64,000 bases of DNA from Tetraselmis striata (GCA_006384855.1 VCJN01000095.1:1-64000); one strand, 5' to 3'. Numbered from the stretch's first letter, positions 11,701 to 24,342 are shown. Program-made: numbers and translations. Notes: generated from the letters alone by a model not told the origin.

Positions 11701-14700
11701 TCACATCCAGAACAACTCTCGATGCACATCTATAGCTATCCAGATATTTTATCAAATTCGAGCTGACCCAATATCAAGTTAATTGTTCTCCATGAGCAGA
11801 TACGTCTTGAGAGGAACCAACTTTACGTGGAGCTGTGGGTGGTATGAGGGCGTCACGGAATCCCAGTTTGGAAAACAGCTTCGCCTTGTTACGTATTCCG
11901 ATTTACAATCACAACTCCGGATTCCGGCCCTATTATTACCCGCGCCGTGGCATCGCACGTTGAATGGTGGCCACTGCTATGATGCAGTGTAGTCAGAATT
12001 GGGCCTCTATCGGGTCGATTCGTGGATGTCACGATGCACGTGATGAACTCTTTGCGCATCTTTTGATGCGTCAGATTGGTGCCGGCGGACGTGGCATACC
12101 ATGCAGCGCCGCCGGCGAGCAGTCCACAAGAACTCTCGTGATTGTCGGTGTTAACGCGTTCTCGGTGGCAGGCGTTACTGGTGGATCGCTGCTTTGGCCT
12201 TTGAGGAACAACATGCGCAATATCATTGTATCTCGACCCGCTTTATACTTGTGTAAACGTTGATAGTGTGCCACTTTGTGATGATGGCATGGCACCCTCT
12301 GACTGCGGGTGCTGAAATGGTTTCGGTAGGCGGCCGCCAGGCACGGGGAGTGCGGCGCGCACAAGCAGGGGCGGCCGCCGCTCCCGCTCTGGGTCTACTG
12401 GCACCTGCTGGAGCGATGGCATGCGCACCGGGTCGACCGGCTGCAGGTGTGCCCACTCACCCCCCTACCCCCCCCCCCCCCCCCAACCACCGCTATCACC
12501 ACCCCCACCCGCCACCCGCCGCCGCTCTCATCCCCTTCCGTGCCTCAACTTGGATGAATGGACAGCCGAGGACGTGAAGACGGGTCGCGGTGATCGGAAT
12601 GGGTGTTGGCCGCGAGCCTGCATGGCCGTTCTTGGCAGATGTAGGCTATCTTAACCAACCTCGAGGTTTCCAATGTGTGACTGTTCTTGACCCCCCCCCC
12701 CCACACCCCCCCCCCCCCCCCCCCCGGTAGGAGAGAGATAGCTACATGAATCTTGAAGTGCATTGGAATTCTTAGCCGTATTGTGCGGGGACGCACCGAT
12801 ATAAAGATCCCTGATTATAATAAGATTGAAAGAATCGGGCTTGCTTGTAACCTATATGGAGATCCGTTAAAGTTTCATCTATCTTCAGATGATGCAAGTA
12901 AACGTTTCCTGAATGTATGGGCATACGCAATGAAACAAAGGCCTTTATAGTAGTGCTTCCGAAATCGATTTGCAATACGACTAAAGATACCTGTCAGATT
13001 TCCTTCAAGACAGGCAAATTATTAACATTTTCTATTTCTAACCTATTCATATTCATATTCTATTCTGATTGCCGAACTTGAATCCTAGTAGACTGGTTAG
13101 TTTGTATCCGATGTACAGGCAGCCGAGCACCAGTGCATGTACTACTATGTACGAGAATCCAAAGGTACAACTACACACCCCGGCGGCCGCAGTGTCGCAT
13201 GACGCGCCATGCTTGGCACCCCATGCTCAGGCCGCAACCATCGCTCACTGGCCGATCAGCAGCGCGCGGCAGATCCAATAAGTTGTGGCGGCCATTCGCG
13301 TGCCTGCTCACGCAAAAAGCCCCCTGAGGGACGTTATGGCCATGCGGGCAGGCGGACATGACGGCACAGCGCTGCATGTTGGACGACTTGCAGCGATCCG
13401 GAGCGCTGTGGGGTGAGATCGAGCAGGCCAGCGCACAGCAGGCAAGCTCCCCCCCCCCCCCCCCCCCTCCTCTTACCAAGGACACACACGACACACGTAC
13501 ACACAATGAAAGGTGACAGTTGCAATTGAATAATGACGTCATAATTGAATAATGACGACCTTTATTGCCCTTCCACCGCCCAAGCCGAATCGCTCTGAGG
13601 GCCCACCAGGGGCTGCACTTGTCGACTTGCTGTTCGCTGATTGCCGGCTGATGCGTCTTCGATCGCCCCCCCCCCCCCCCCCCCCCACCCGTCAACCATC
13701 CATGCGAGTTTTCACTAGCGGGTCGTGTCGCTAATAGCCTACAACACCGGGTGACCGATGCTCCTTGTCGACCACCTCAAGGGCCCTGACACACACTGCG
13801 GTATTCCACCAGCTTCCCCCCCCACCGGCCGGCCAAAGACTGCCCTCAACACTGCAAGTTTCCCAAAGACTGTGACACACGGACCCAATGCAAGCACACC
13901 CGCCTCCCACTCATCCGTCGGCTCATCTCGCCCCCCCCCCCCCTTGCGCCCGTCGCCGTGTGCCAGATGCAGCGGCACGCGGCGCTCTGCGAAGCGGAGG
14001 CGGTGCGGGTGAGACAAGCGGAGCGGCGCAGCCAGCTGTGGCGGGGCCACCGGACGAGGGAGGTGGCGTGGGCGGTGGAGTGTGCGCCGGGCGGCACCGT
14101 GGCAACGAGGGTGATACTAAGGTGGGGGGCGCTTCCCTCGCGCGGTCCGCCCCGACACGCCATTGAGGAACAACCGAACAGCATAGCACCATTACCCATC
14201 GAGGATGGCCACATGGGCTCGCCACTGAACACTCCTTCGTCACGGCTTGGGCGGTGTCCACTTTCGCCAGCGCCGTTGGTCTGACAACACCAGGCAACGT
14301 GGCGATGTGCGGTGAACAAACTTGATGTGCGCCGGGGTCTGGTACTGACGAATCGACTAGTCACATTCTTCGTGATCACCCTAATGTCGCCGCCCGCTGT
14401 TTAGAGAATTTGAAGCCATCAAGAGACCATGTCAAAATATATATCATTCCAGAAGTATATATAATGTACGCACATTATTACAGACATATGATGTACAGTG
14501 TACGCGTTGCATATTTTCGCATCTTTACTGAAGCTATTTTAGCACATGTACGTGGGCGCTCTCAGCCTCTGTTTCTACGTCGATCTGGATGCCCGGAGGT
14601 GGGGTCAACACGGCGGGTGTGATGGTATGCGTTAATGGCACCGGCCTGCACCTGACGCAGGCTGTGGCGCCCCAAGTGGGCGTCTGCGCTCTTGTGGCGG

Positions 14701-14811
14701 CTAAGTAGCGAGGACCCCGACGACTTCCGCTTCATCGAGGATATTGAAAACGCGGATGATGATGATGAGGAGGAGGACATGGAAGCGACAATGGACGAGC
14801 AGGCGGGCTGA
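8723..14811 (+). CDS. Unrecognised single-pass membrane protein with coiled coil and acidic tail
   Basis: I do not recognise the family. Exons: 8723-8830 (Arg-rich, starts MVRHRYVPPVRR), then a step that needs one more small exon, then 9927-10065, 11256-11325, 11436-11557, 12341-12446, 13352-13441, 13967-14121 and 14661-14811. All junctions from 10065 onward agree in phase, which strongly supports the model. The exon at 9927 encodes a membrane helix (HIFLALLGVGLAAVLADVFM) followed by SRREKD. The exon at 11436 is a charged coiled coil (AEREAGRQEAAAAEERQRRR). Middle exons are rich in Trp, His and Arg (LPLWVYWHLLERWH). The last exon ends in a DDDDEEEDME acidic tail before TGA. The intron after 13441 appears to be GC-AG. 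The basic N-terminus could be an organelle leader. No enzymatic motif is visible; a membrane tether or scaffold is only a guess. Confidence 0.7.
10140..10910 (+). repeat. Degenerate CACCAT/CATCAC microsatellite of about 770 bp
   Basis: Imperfect repeats of CACCATCAT-type triplets fill most of the 1,190-base intron between the exons ending at 10065 and starting at 11256. Open frames through it are artefacts of the repeat: poly-His on the plus strand and Met/Val- or Asp/Gly-rich on the minus strand. Confidence 0.9.
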
Positions 14812-16188
14812 GGCGCATTCGTCCTCGGCTAGCTGCGCGACCTCACGCACCGATCCTCGAAATCGAAGTTGAAATTGACTTTGCCACATGCCGACTTGAT
14901 ACTCCCCAAAGCCGAACTGCGCCGAGGGTCCGTCGGGGCTGCCCATAAGGAAATATGATCCCCGTCAAGCTGTCGGCCGATTCCTCCAGGGTTTACAAGC
15001 CCTTCCGGCTATCGAACCTCGGAGTGTTCACTTTGGCCGTAGTAGGAGACGGGTACTATGCCCATACGAATCGGGACTTGGCCTTCAGAGGACTGCATGC
15101 TACGGGCAATGCCGACCCTAGCCAGAGCAGCCGACCCTACGCAGCTTCATTAGTCGGGCCGTATTACGACAGCGTTGGCTCTGAGTTCACCCGGGAATAA
15201 ATTTGCGATTCGAAATTGTAATTTTTTGGGTCGTGTGTGTCGCCGCGACACGAGATGTTCTGCAACTCTCACTCCTCGGCGGTGCACAGACGACCGATGC
15301 ACAAGTTTTGCCACGAGGAACAGTTGTACGTGTAAAACCTGCTGATGGACGTGCCAGAAAGGTGAAATAAAGGTGACAGGCAGCTCGGAGCTGCCGAGCA
15401 TCAGCGGCTTGTGGCAGCGAGTCGGCGGGAAAAGGCGACGGCGCAGCAATTCGGAAAACTGCTATTGTACGGCGTATCCATGTGCAGGTCTGCCGGCCAG
15501 CTGTCCAACGGCCCGACTTCAGTAGCCCGCATGGGATCGGCAGCGCAAAATGTTGTGTGCATCTCGTCCTTTATAGGCCAGACAACGCTGCTGCACTACT
15601 GGCAATGGCAATGTGGCGGCAACAAAGGTGGGGGCGATAACTACGACCGTCGGAAGATATTATAACAGTTACATAATGTCGCAATGCCGTCAAGAGAAAG
15701 CCTGTAAGCAAGCCAGTATGAAGTGAGTACAAACAGCGACAAACTACCCGCTGACCGGCAGCAAATGAACGTTCCACAGTGTGACCGCAAATACTTCTCC
15801 ACCACCAAATTAAAAACGTCTGTTATTATTGTGCGTGCCTGGCAAATGCTCGAATATAGCTAGATTTTTGGTTGTCCGGCATGTATTTCACCAAGCGAGT
15901 AAGTAAACCAGCCCAAAGCGCAAGAGAGATGCCCGCCCATCCACCATCGAAGTTGACAAGCTCAAGCAATGGCACAAAGTACACGGATGAGGCCGCATCC
16001 GACGGCCCTCCAGTCCATCGCAAGAAGAGCAAAATAAGCAACAGAATTAACGCAGCTTAATTGGTAATCTACCGATCAGTTCACAATTTTTGAGCTCCGG
16101 CTTGCGTCACGATGCTTCAGCGCCAGTAGTCGAGCTCGGAACGAGTGTGTGCCACCTCAGCTTTACGAGGCGATATTCTGACTGCCCA
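14812..16188. other. Convergent intergenic region
   Basis: This holds the 3' ends of the membrane-protein gene (left) and the kinase gene (right). An open frame at 14955-15200 (+) has no recognisable features. At about 15249-15340 (+) a short frame ending in FCHEEQLYV and a stop has a Cys/His-rich look (MFCNSHSSAVHRRPMHKFC) and could be a relic of a zinc-binding protein; too little remains to name it. Confidence 0.4.
15826..16041 (-). CDS. Small hypothetical hydrophobic ORF, doubtful
   Basis: This is a 71-codon frame starting MLILLFLRW, with a hydrophobic central part (about residues 20-50) that could form one or two membrane segments, and ending in a basic tail. It lies just downstream of the kinase stop on the same strand. 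It may equally be 3' untranslated sequence. No homologue is recognised. Confidence 0.18.
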   Translation of the reverse strand: MLILLFLRWTGGPSDAASSVYFVPLLELVNFDGGWAGISLALWAGLLTRLVKYMPDNQKSSYIRAFARHAQ

Positions 16189-16944
16189 TCAGCGCAGGTC
16201 CCACATCGGCTCGCACATGCTGACGTCCTGCAGTCGGCGGTCGAAAAGGCCCAGCGCGGCGGGCGCGTTGTCCTGCGACACCATGCTGGCAAACTCCTCC
16301 CACGAGATGAGACCGTCGCCGTTGACGTCAAACTCGCGCAGCATGTGCGCCGCCTGCGGTGGCACCCCGAGCGGTCAGCCCCGTGCCCGGCAGGCTCAAA
16401 GTTTAGGCTCGATTCGATTTAGGCACAATACGCACTGCCTTCGGATGTCGTCAGGCCGTGGCCGCCCTCCGGAGCGCAGTGATGATATTTTTAGGCGGAA
16501 GGTTTTTTTCACCACTGTCGGAAAAATGCCGTTTCCTAACTGCCCGCGCGTGTTGGCCAGTTGATAAAACACTCCATTCGACACTCTTGACGAGTATACC
16601 CCTCCCCGATGGGAAAAAGGCCCGGACGTGCTTACCACGGCTAAGCACCCTCACCAAAAGTCGATGCGTATCAATGTATCAGATGGACCACGGTGAATCG
16701 ATAATTCGGTCGGCATCGACCGAGGTAATTCGATAATAATCGACATAATCGATGTCGATAGGGGCTGGATAACGTTGAGGCTCAATTCAGCCAATAAAGC
16801 ATCAGGAAGGTGCCCTTGATTTCATGACGCCAACCGGTATGTTTCGACGTATAATAAACAACGAAATATCAGATCAGACGCGACCGAATATAATCAATCT
16901 ATAGATATTTAGACTATAAATTCAGTGGGGGTAGCACACTAGCT

Positions 16945-16985
<41 letters not shown>

Positions 16986-19900
16986 CCGCCAGCATCTCCT
17001 CGTCTATCCAGCTGTCTCCGTCCGGCGAGGCGCCCGCCACGCCGTCGCGCAGCGCCGCCGCGATCTCCTCCTCCGATAACAACCCGTCCCCGTCGGCGTC
17101 CAGGCGGTGGAAGGCGTGCCGCAGCAGGCGGTCCCACGCCTCCGTCTGCTGCACCTCGAACCAATCCATCAGGCTGCTCGCCAGGCTGTTGAAGTTCAAC
17201 CCCCCGTCCGCGTCCGTCCCCTGCGGCGCAGCAATGCCACGGTGACGCCATGGCGATGTCAGTATATAAAGCCATGTCATTTCTGGCCAGAGAAATATTT
17301 TCAGGACTTTCCAGAAGTAAAACAAACTAACGCAAGAACAGCGCGAGTTAAATCCTTATAAGTTAGTAAAATAGTAAGAGGGAATAATTCCGGGACTTCT
17401 GCCAATGTCGATAGTTGCGAATATAAAACGTTGCAATTAATGTCTTGGCAATTAATATGTCATTCGACCAAAACGCACCGTCCAAAAGTAATGAATAGAA
17501 AATTGGGCGGGCGCGCGTCTTTGCCGGGACAGGGTGGTTTAAGGTGTCAATGCAAAACCCTAAAAACCTATAGTAGAGGAATGCATCGCGGCGCCGCGCG
17601 CACCATGCAGCCCAGCAGCTGCGAGAGCTCTTCGTCCGTCACCACGTAGCCCGCCTCTGTCAGCGCGTCCTGCGGTGGCAGGCGGGTGCATGTCGAAAGC
17701 TCAGCCTGAGCCTCAGCGGCGGCACACTTGCTGCCTGCTCGCGCGATCGCTGTCCCAGTCACAGCTCGGATCCCCAGTGACGTATCCCTGCCCACTCTGA
17801 GCACAAGCGGTAAGTACAGGTACAATTGCACCTCGTCAACATTTATGCGGGCCGTCAAACAGTCGTCAAAACAGCGGCTGTGGGGCTCGGCCAGGCAAGA
17901 GGGTGAGCTTTCCGCACAGAGCGGCTCCGCACAACGTTTTGCCTCAAAGGATCCCGTGATCGCTTAATCCAGTCCAATACTCCCCCCTTGACACACTGCA
18001 CAAGGGCGCTCCGTCCATGCACAGTCGACGGCGGTGCTCATGACGCCCGCTGCTTGGTGCGTCCGTGGCGGCACTTCCCTGAACTCATTCCATGAAAGCT
18101 CTAGCGTGTGGCCATGTGGATAGCGCGCCACAGGCCGTGTGAACCGATATAATATTGTCAACAAGCAGATACGTCCCTATGGCGAACAGATGAGCTCCGG
18201 GACAGACTAAGGCAACGGTGCCATGGGTGCACGGGAAAGGGGGGGAGGTATCACACCGACAGCGTGAAGATAGTTCTGGATGAAATAATATGTGCCGTAA
18301 GAGCGAAATGGTTTATGCGGTAAGTTGCCCGACTGCGTTGGCAGGGAAGGGGGGGGGGGGGGGGGGGGGGGAGTGCCAAAACATGAAGGGTGAGCGATAT
18401 AAACGCGTGGTGAAACTGCTAAAGCTTAAGATAGGCCACATATCACTTCATTATTAGTGAATGCGGACGCTTTTAATTCTTTTTGTGGATGCAGAGTCGG
18501 GGGGGGGGGGGGGGAGTGGGGGGGGGGGGGGGGGGCACCAGGAGGGCGTCCTTGGGGACGCTGTTGCCCTGGGGGCTGCCGCCAAACAGCTCCCGCAGGA
18601 CCTCGAGCGGCGGGAGGCACCCCGCCAGCTCGCCCGCCCCCAGCTCCTCCGCGATCATGCCCAGCACCACCCGCTTCAGGTGGCCGCCCACCGCGTGGCG
18701 CTGCAGCCGCTGCAGCGCGGTGCCGCTGAGCGGCACGCCGGGCGCCGCGCCATCAGTGCAGGCGTCGGTCAGCCAGGGGTGGCGCAGCGCCGCCTCCGCG
18801 GACGGCCGCGCCGCGGGGTCCTTGCGCAGCAGCTGCTGCAGCAGGTCCTGCGCGCCCGCGGGCACGCCCTCCGCTGGCAGCCCCGAGAAGTCGATTTCCT
18901 CCTTGCGGATGGTCCACCACACCTGCCGCCACCACCCCACGCCGTCAGCAAAGTCATGCCGGCCACCAGCTCTACAACCCCACCGGCGCCTCCCTGCTGT
19001 GGATGCCGCCTCTACGGCAGCGGCAGGGGGGGGAGGGGGGGGGGGGGGCAAATCTGTCCATTCTGTAATGCACCTGTCTGAGCGTTCCTTAGGCGAAATA
19101 GTGGGGCAGTAGGGGTTGACATTTCCACGGACTGTACTAGTACCGGTATACATAATGTAGGGTTATATTAGGGTTAATGCATTGTAGCCTTTAAATCTGT
19201 CCTTTCTGTAATGCACCCGTCTGAGCGTTCTTTAGGCGAAACAGTGAGGCAGTAAGGGGTGTCATTTCCACGGACTGTACTAGTACTGGTATGCCTTATG
19301 TAGGGTTATATTAGGGTTAATGCATTGTAGCCTATGAATCTGTCCTTTCTGTAATGCACCCGTCTGAGCGTTCTTTAGGCGAAATAGTGAGGCAGTAAGG
19401 GGTGTCATTTCCACGGACTGTACTAGTACCGGTATACCTAATGTAGGGTTTATTAGGGTTAATGCATTGCAGCCTATGAATCTGTCCTTTCTGTAATGCA
19501 CCCGTCTGAGCGTTCTTTAGGCGAAATAATGAGGCAGAAAGGGTTGTCATTTCCACGGACTGTTCTAGTACTGGTGTACCTAAGTTAGGGTTTATTAGGG
19601 TTAATGCATTGTAGCCTATGTAGGCTACCATGCATTTACCCTAATAAGCCCTAGAAACAGCCCACAGATTTAAGTGGCAGAGTTTCTTTACCGTAAACCC
19701 TAATAGGACGCGGTCCAATTATGCGGGGCGGAGGGCGGCCCAACGCGGTCACTCATCGGTGGCGGGGCACAAGCTGACCACCACAGCGCATGCGGAATGA
19801 AGGATCGAGTGTGGAGGGCATCAACCCGCGGCTCCCTGTCGAGTCCGGATACTGCGCTCAGCTGGGGCAGGGTGGGGCCGATGGGCACGGCTATTGTCGA

Positions 19901-22900
19901 CATCAATGCTGGTACCCTACTGCATTTGTACAATGTAGCTATGGTATGCCTTTGCACTTTAGCACATATCCTCATAGATGGTCCGCACTAGCACCACAGC
20001 ACCTGCCTAGATGCGTGCGGCGCCCAGGCGGGCCTGGTCACTTCTCTGCAACCAGCCACTCCCCGCGCTTCACGCTCTCTCGCTCGGTCCCCGGTGTGGC
20101 GGGTTGGTAGGGACGCTGCGCACAACAGGAATGCCAGCCAACCTCGGCAAGAGGGCGTGACACCATCTCTCGGGGGGAAGAAGGGGGGGGGGGGGGGGGG
20201 GGCAAAGGCGCACCCGCTTGGTGCCGGGCTTGTCGAAGTCCATGTCTGGCCAGTACGGGTAGCGCCCCGTCAGCAGCTGGAAGGCCAGCACGCCCGCAGA
20301 GTACACGTCCGCCTTGGCGCCGTACGATCCCTCAATGACCTCCGGCGCCATATAGTACTGTGCCGGGGGGTAGAGGGGCAGAGGGGTCAGGAGGGAAGCC
20401 GGGAGCCACGGCGGCAGCTCAGGCACGAGAGCGTCGGGATGTGATTTGCTCAGCTGCTGCGATGGTTTCAGCAGTTTCAGCAATCATGTTTAAAGACGGT
20501 ACCCATGTAATTTGTAAGTTTATATATGTTTAGTTATACAGTTTTAATATATCACAAGAATAGTACGGCTGGGGTGGGGTGCATTAAATGCATTGTTAGG
20601 GTGATACGAGCAGGAAGGCAATGAGTAAAATGTTATTCAATGGTGCTATTGAGTTATGGGTTGTTTGTGGTGATTGATGGTGTTGTTTGGTTGATTGCTC
20701 GTTGGTTGGTGTGAGGTCCCCAAGTTGGGTTTGGTGGTGTCGTATCGTATGCAGTTGTCCAGTAATCAGGTGAATGACAACAATAGCCTGACCAGATTTA
20801 CCAGCCATGAGTGCTAAATGGACTAGAACACCAATGAGAAGGCTGCCATAGGTGGGGAACAAACCCCCGCTGTGACTGGTATCGATTATTTGTCTCTAGC
20901 TGTTATGCCGTTCATCCAAAGATCAGTCAGTTGATAGTTCCACGGTAGGGGGACTAGCAGCGCAAGCGGGCGAATCATACATATCTCGGGTAACCTTGAC
21001 CGCCCTGCGAGTAGTATCAGCCGCAGCCAAGACCGATTGCTGAGGCGCCCACTCCTCATATCCCGGCCCGATTCATAAGTTCAAGTCTGGCTGCCCTTAG
21101 GTAGGCCGCCTGCCGCGGTACGGCACCCGCAGTGCAACAGCCAAATTGAGAGTTCCCAACTACACCCAAGAGTGTCCGGAAATGCTGTTAGGTAGTCACA
21201 CGTGGATCATCGACAGTTCCCAGAGACTCGTAACGATGTCAGAAAAAGCCAAAAAAGCGCCGTTACGCCTGGAACCTGTTGCTTTTACTAATATCCCGCT
21301 ACACTTCGCCCCATGCCAGACCAGACAGCGGTTCAGACACCATGTAACATCACTAAGCCTTGCCTTACTCTGTTGTACCATACAACGAGACATGGATGAT
21401 GTTAAAGGCAATGTAAGGACAATTTTAAGTCATCATGTGAGACAAGCTCCGAAACCATCATGTTTGTCATGCATCCCAAAACATGATGTGAAGATATGAA
21501 TAAAGTAATATGCAGACGCTCCAAACCAATTTTGGTGACACACTGATCTCTTTAAATTAGTAAATTCGTATAGTAGGATGGGCGTAGGGCTTCAGCTGCT
21601 AGGTGATGCCCTCTAACCAGATAAAGCTCGATGTAAGGTTCCTCCCTCCCTCTCGCTCTGTACGATAGTTTGCTGTGACCGTGACCGTGGGAAGGAGACT
21701 GGCTGGTAACAGTGAGTGGAAGACGTGGGAAAAGCCGGGTGGCAGCAGGGGGCAGGGGTGGGGTGTGTATGTGTGGCGGGGGGGGGGGGGGGGGGGGGGG
21801 GGGGTAGCTCACTGGGGTGCCAACGTTGGTGGTCAGAGGGGCGTCCACGTCCTCCGAGTGCCTGCTGGGCAGGGGCTGGGTGAGTGGGAGCAAGCTGGCC
21901 ACAGTGCGCACTGAGCAGGTAAGCGAGCCAGAGGCGCAAGGTGGGGCGGTAAGGGGGGCAGGCGGGCTGGGCGCGCACAGGACAGCCATCCCAAAGTCAG
22001 TCGCCTTCAGCCGGCGTGTGGCCGAGTCGTGCGAGGTGAACAGGAAGTTTCCCGGCTTGACGTCTCGGTACACCACGCCCTGCGGCCCCGAGGAAATGCA
22101 CAGCGGGCAGCGCTCAGTGGCTTTCCACAACACCTTATTTTTGCGGCGTGGAGGCATGGGGAGGGGTGGGGGAGGGTACCTTGGCGTGGCACTGCGCCAG
22201 GAAGCGCAGCACTGCCTTGATCAGCTCCGCCGCCTCCACCTCGCCCACGCGGCCAACCTCCATCAGGCTGCCGCCCTCGCAGAGCTCCATCACCAGGTGC
22301 ACGCAGCTGCCGTTCTCGAACACGTCCTGGTTGGGGGCGGCGGTGGCGCAGATCTTACACCTCAGCATGGGACTGTCAGACTATCGATGAAAGGATAACG
22401 CTATATGTGTGTGTGTGTGTGTGTGTGTGAGATACATATATATATTTATATTTATATATATGTGTATATATATGATATATATACATATGTTTATATGTGT
22501 ATACATGTGTGCGTTTACATATTTTTGTGTATATGCATATGTGTGTATATGTATATCTGTATAATATATATATAATATTACACACAGAGACTAGGAAACC
22601 GCTGGTGATGCCTGGTACACTACCGACACTTCAGTACATTGATCCAGGTACTCATGTTTATGCGATGACAACAACGACAATGGCAGATTGATGTAGCGAC
22701 ATATAGCCCCACTCGACTAATGTATATACTTGATTCCGGCCCCTTTCCGATAGACCCGTAAAACATATTGTGAACCGAAGCGCCCGCCTATTCAATTTTG
22801 GAAACTCATCATTTCTACGTTTGGAAAGCGCTGAAAGTTTGGTGACAGAAAGTCCTGAAAGCATTTACGTCATGTTGCGGTAGGATGTACGTGTGCCCGT

Positions 22901-24342
22901 AACAGGCTGGATCATTGGCATCGCTCAAGTACCTAGCGGAGGCGACAGCGGAAGAGCCGCCATCAACACGTGTCCGCAGTGAGGTACCAGTGCCGGGACT
23001 ATCAAAACATGAACGTGTGTAGATTTGTTCAGCCAGCCCAGAGCAGCCGTCGGAGCAAAATCCGCGAGTGGCGAGGACGACTACCTCAGGCATTCTGAAG
23101 GCACGCGGAAACATGCGCCTGTGTGGCGGGTATTCACGGTGACGTGATAGTCCCGGGAATGAGCTGCTGTGGTATGTGAAGCAGAAGTAAATGTACTAGT
23201 TGATTTCAGAATGATGGTTGTAATACACTGGGCCACAAATAACACACACACACACACACACACACTTTCTCTCTCACTCTCACTCTCTCTCGCGCGCTCC
23301 CGCTGTCTTGGAGAGGTGCATGCTGGTATGCGGAGGATGGGTGCAGGGAGGTAAGGTCGGCTTTACCCGCAGATATACGGCATCCAGGCTGGCGCCCAAC
23401 TGCATCATGCTGTCCACCTCGGCGCGGATCTTGAGCAGGTGGTACGCGGACGACGAGCGCTGCCCCCGCGGCACTTTGTTTATCGTCTTGACGGCGTACT
23501 CCCGCCCCGTGGCGCGCTCCACCGCGCGGTGCACCACCCCGAAGCTGCCCGCGCCTAGCATGTCCCCAATCTCATACCTGCGCGGCGGGATTTCGGTGCT
23601 CAGCGGGCCGCCAGCACTCAGAGGAACGAGCGGTGGGGCTCCAACGGCACGGAAGCCCCCTGTTCCCCCTCCCCCCCCCCCGCCCCCCCCCCCTCCAATC
23701 TGCGCGAAAGCCCACCTCGCGCTGAGGTTTCGTTTGTAGTCAAACACATTCCGGATCTCGTCGGCTTCCAGCCGCTGATTAGGGTTCCTCCGCAGGACGT
23801 CCTGCAGTGACAACGTTAGTTTCTCACTGTAAACGGCATTTCTGAAAGCATCACTGGAATGAAAACATCACTGAAAATATCAAAATGAGGGGGGGGGGGG
23901 GGGGGGGAGGGGAGCCCGGCGAGGTAGCCCGGAGGCAGACGTAAGGGTTGGAGGGGCAGTGCCTTGTCCGCGGCGTTGGGCCGGTACTCCGCGAAGCCGG
24001 CGCTGGTGGTGCTCAGCGTGGGGCGGCGCCCATCCTCCTCGACCGCGCAGCGCACCACTCGCACTCGTGAGTTTGCTGGATGTCCCGACCGCCAGCACAG
24101 CCCCTGCACGGCGGCACGCAGGCGGACGCCGCTCTGTGTTGGTATTGAGCTGCTCGTCAACACGACAGGCCACCCTCGATATGAGGACCCCCCACACCCC
24201 CCCCCCCCCTCCGCGGGTGGGCCGCCGTCACCTGCCGGCGCCGGCAAACAAGCGACGCCGACCGCGGTTGCTGCCGGCCGGGCGATGCAGCGCAGCACAG
24301 CAGGCGACTCGGCGCCGATGGGGAAGCCGAGGCGGCGGTCAT
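16189..24342 (-). CDS. Calcium-dependent protein kinase (CDPK) with plastid-type leader
   Basis: This is a Ser/Thr kinase fused to calmodulin-like EF hands, about 630 residues, which phosphorylates targets when calcium rises. Exons in transcript order: 24232-24342, 24133 to about 23930, 23716-23801, 23367-23577, 22180-22326, 21979-22079, 21813-21861, 20214-20357, 18539-18922, 17604-17669, 16984-17220, 16189-16353. Phases agree from 23801 onward; the junction leaving exon 2 is unresolved. Exon 1 (37 residues, MTAASASPSAPSRLL, no acidic residue) resembles a transit peptide. The kinase shows LGAGSFGVVHRA (Gly loop), YAVKTI (Lys), YRDVKPGNF (catalytic loop), TDFGMA (metal), NVGTP-YYMAPEVIEG (activation loop and APE) and DVYSAGVLAFQLL. 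A junction segment is followed by EF hands. DADGDGLLSEEE and DVNGDGLISWEE are canonical. Two others are degenerate: one around TDADGGLNFNS, and one around PDGDSWIDEEM lacking the final Glu. Calcium regulation is therefore likely, through two good sites. Confidence 0.9.
16947..16983 (+). repeat. (AC)n microsatellite touching a kinase splice donor
   Basis: About 18 CA units. On the kinase (minus) strand the exon ends at 16984 and the GT of the donor is the first unit of the (GT)n run. Confidence 0.9.
19051..19622 (+). repeat. Four-copy 143-bp minisatellite in a kinase intron
   Basis: Copies begin with aatctgtcc at 19051, 19194, 19337 and 19479, so the period is 143, 143 and 142 bases. Copies differ at a few positions. 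Each unit contains ttagggttaatgcattg and similar TTAGGG words. The minus-strand frames with repeated ISPKERSD peptides come from this array and are not genes. Confidence 0.92.
22402..22585 (+). repeat. (TG)n run followed by AT-rich TATA/TATG microsatellite
   Basis: About 25 bases of TG dinucleotides lead into about 150 bases of alternating TA/TG sequence. It lies in the kinase intron between the exons at 22326 and 23367. Confidence 0.85.
23241..23292 (+). repeat. (AC)n-(CT)n compound microsatellite
   Basis: A CA run is followed by CTCT/CTCACT repeats. It is in the same kinase intron as the TG/TA tract, close to the exon that ends at 23367. Confidence 0.85.

Noticed and set aside
19332-19631. 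Minus-strand frames with ISPKERSD repeats
   Set aside because: They are generated by the 143-bp minisatellite inside a kinase intron.
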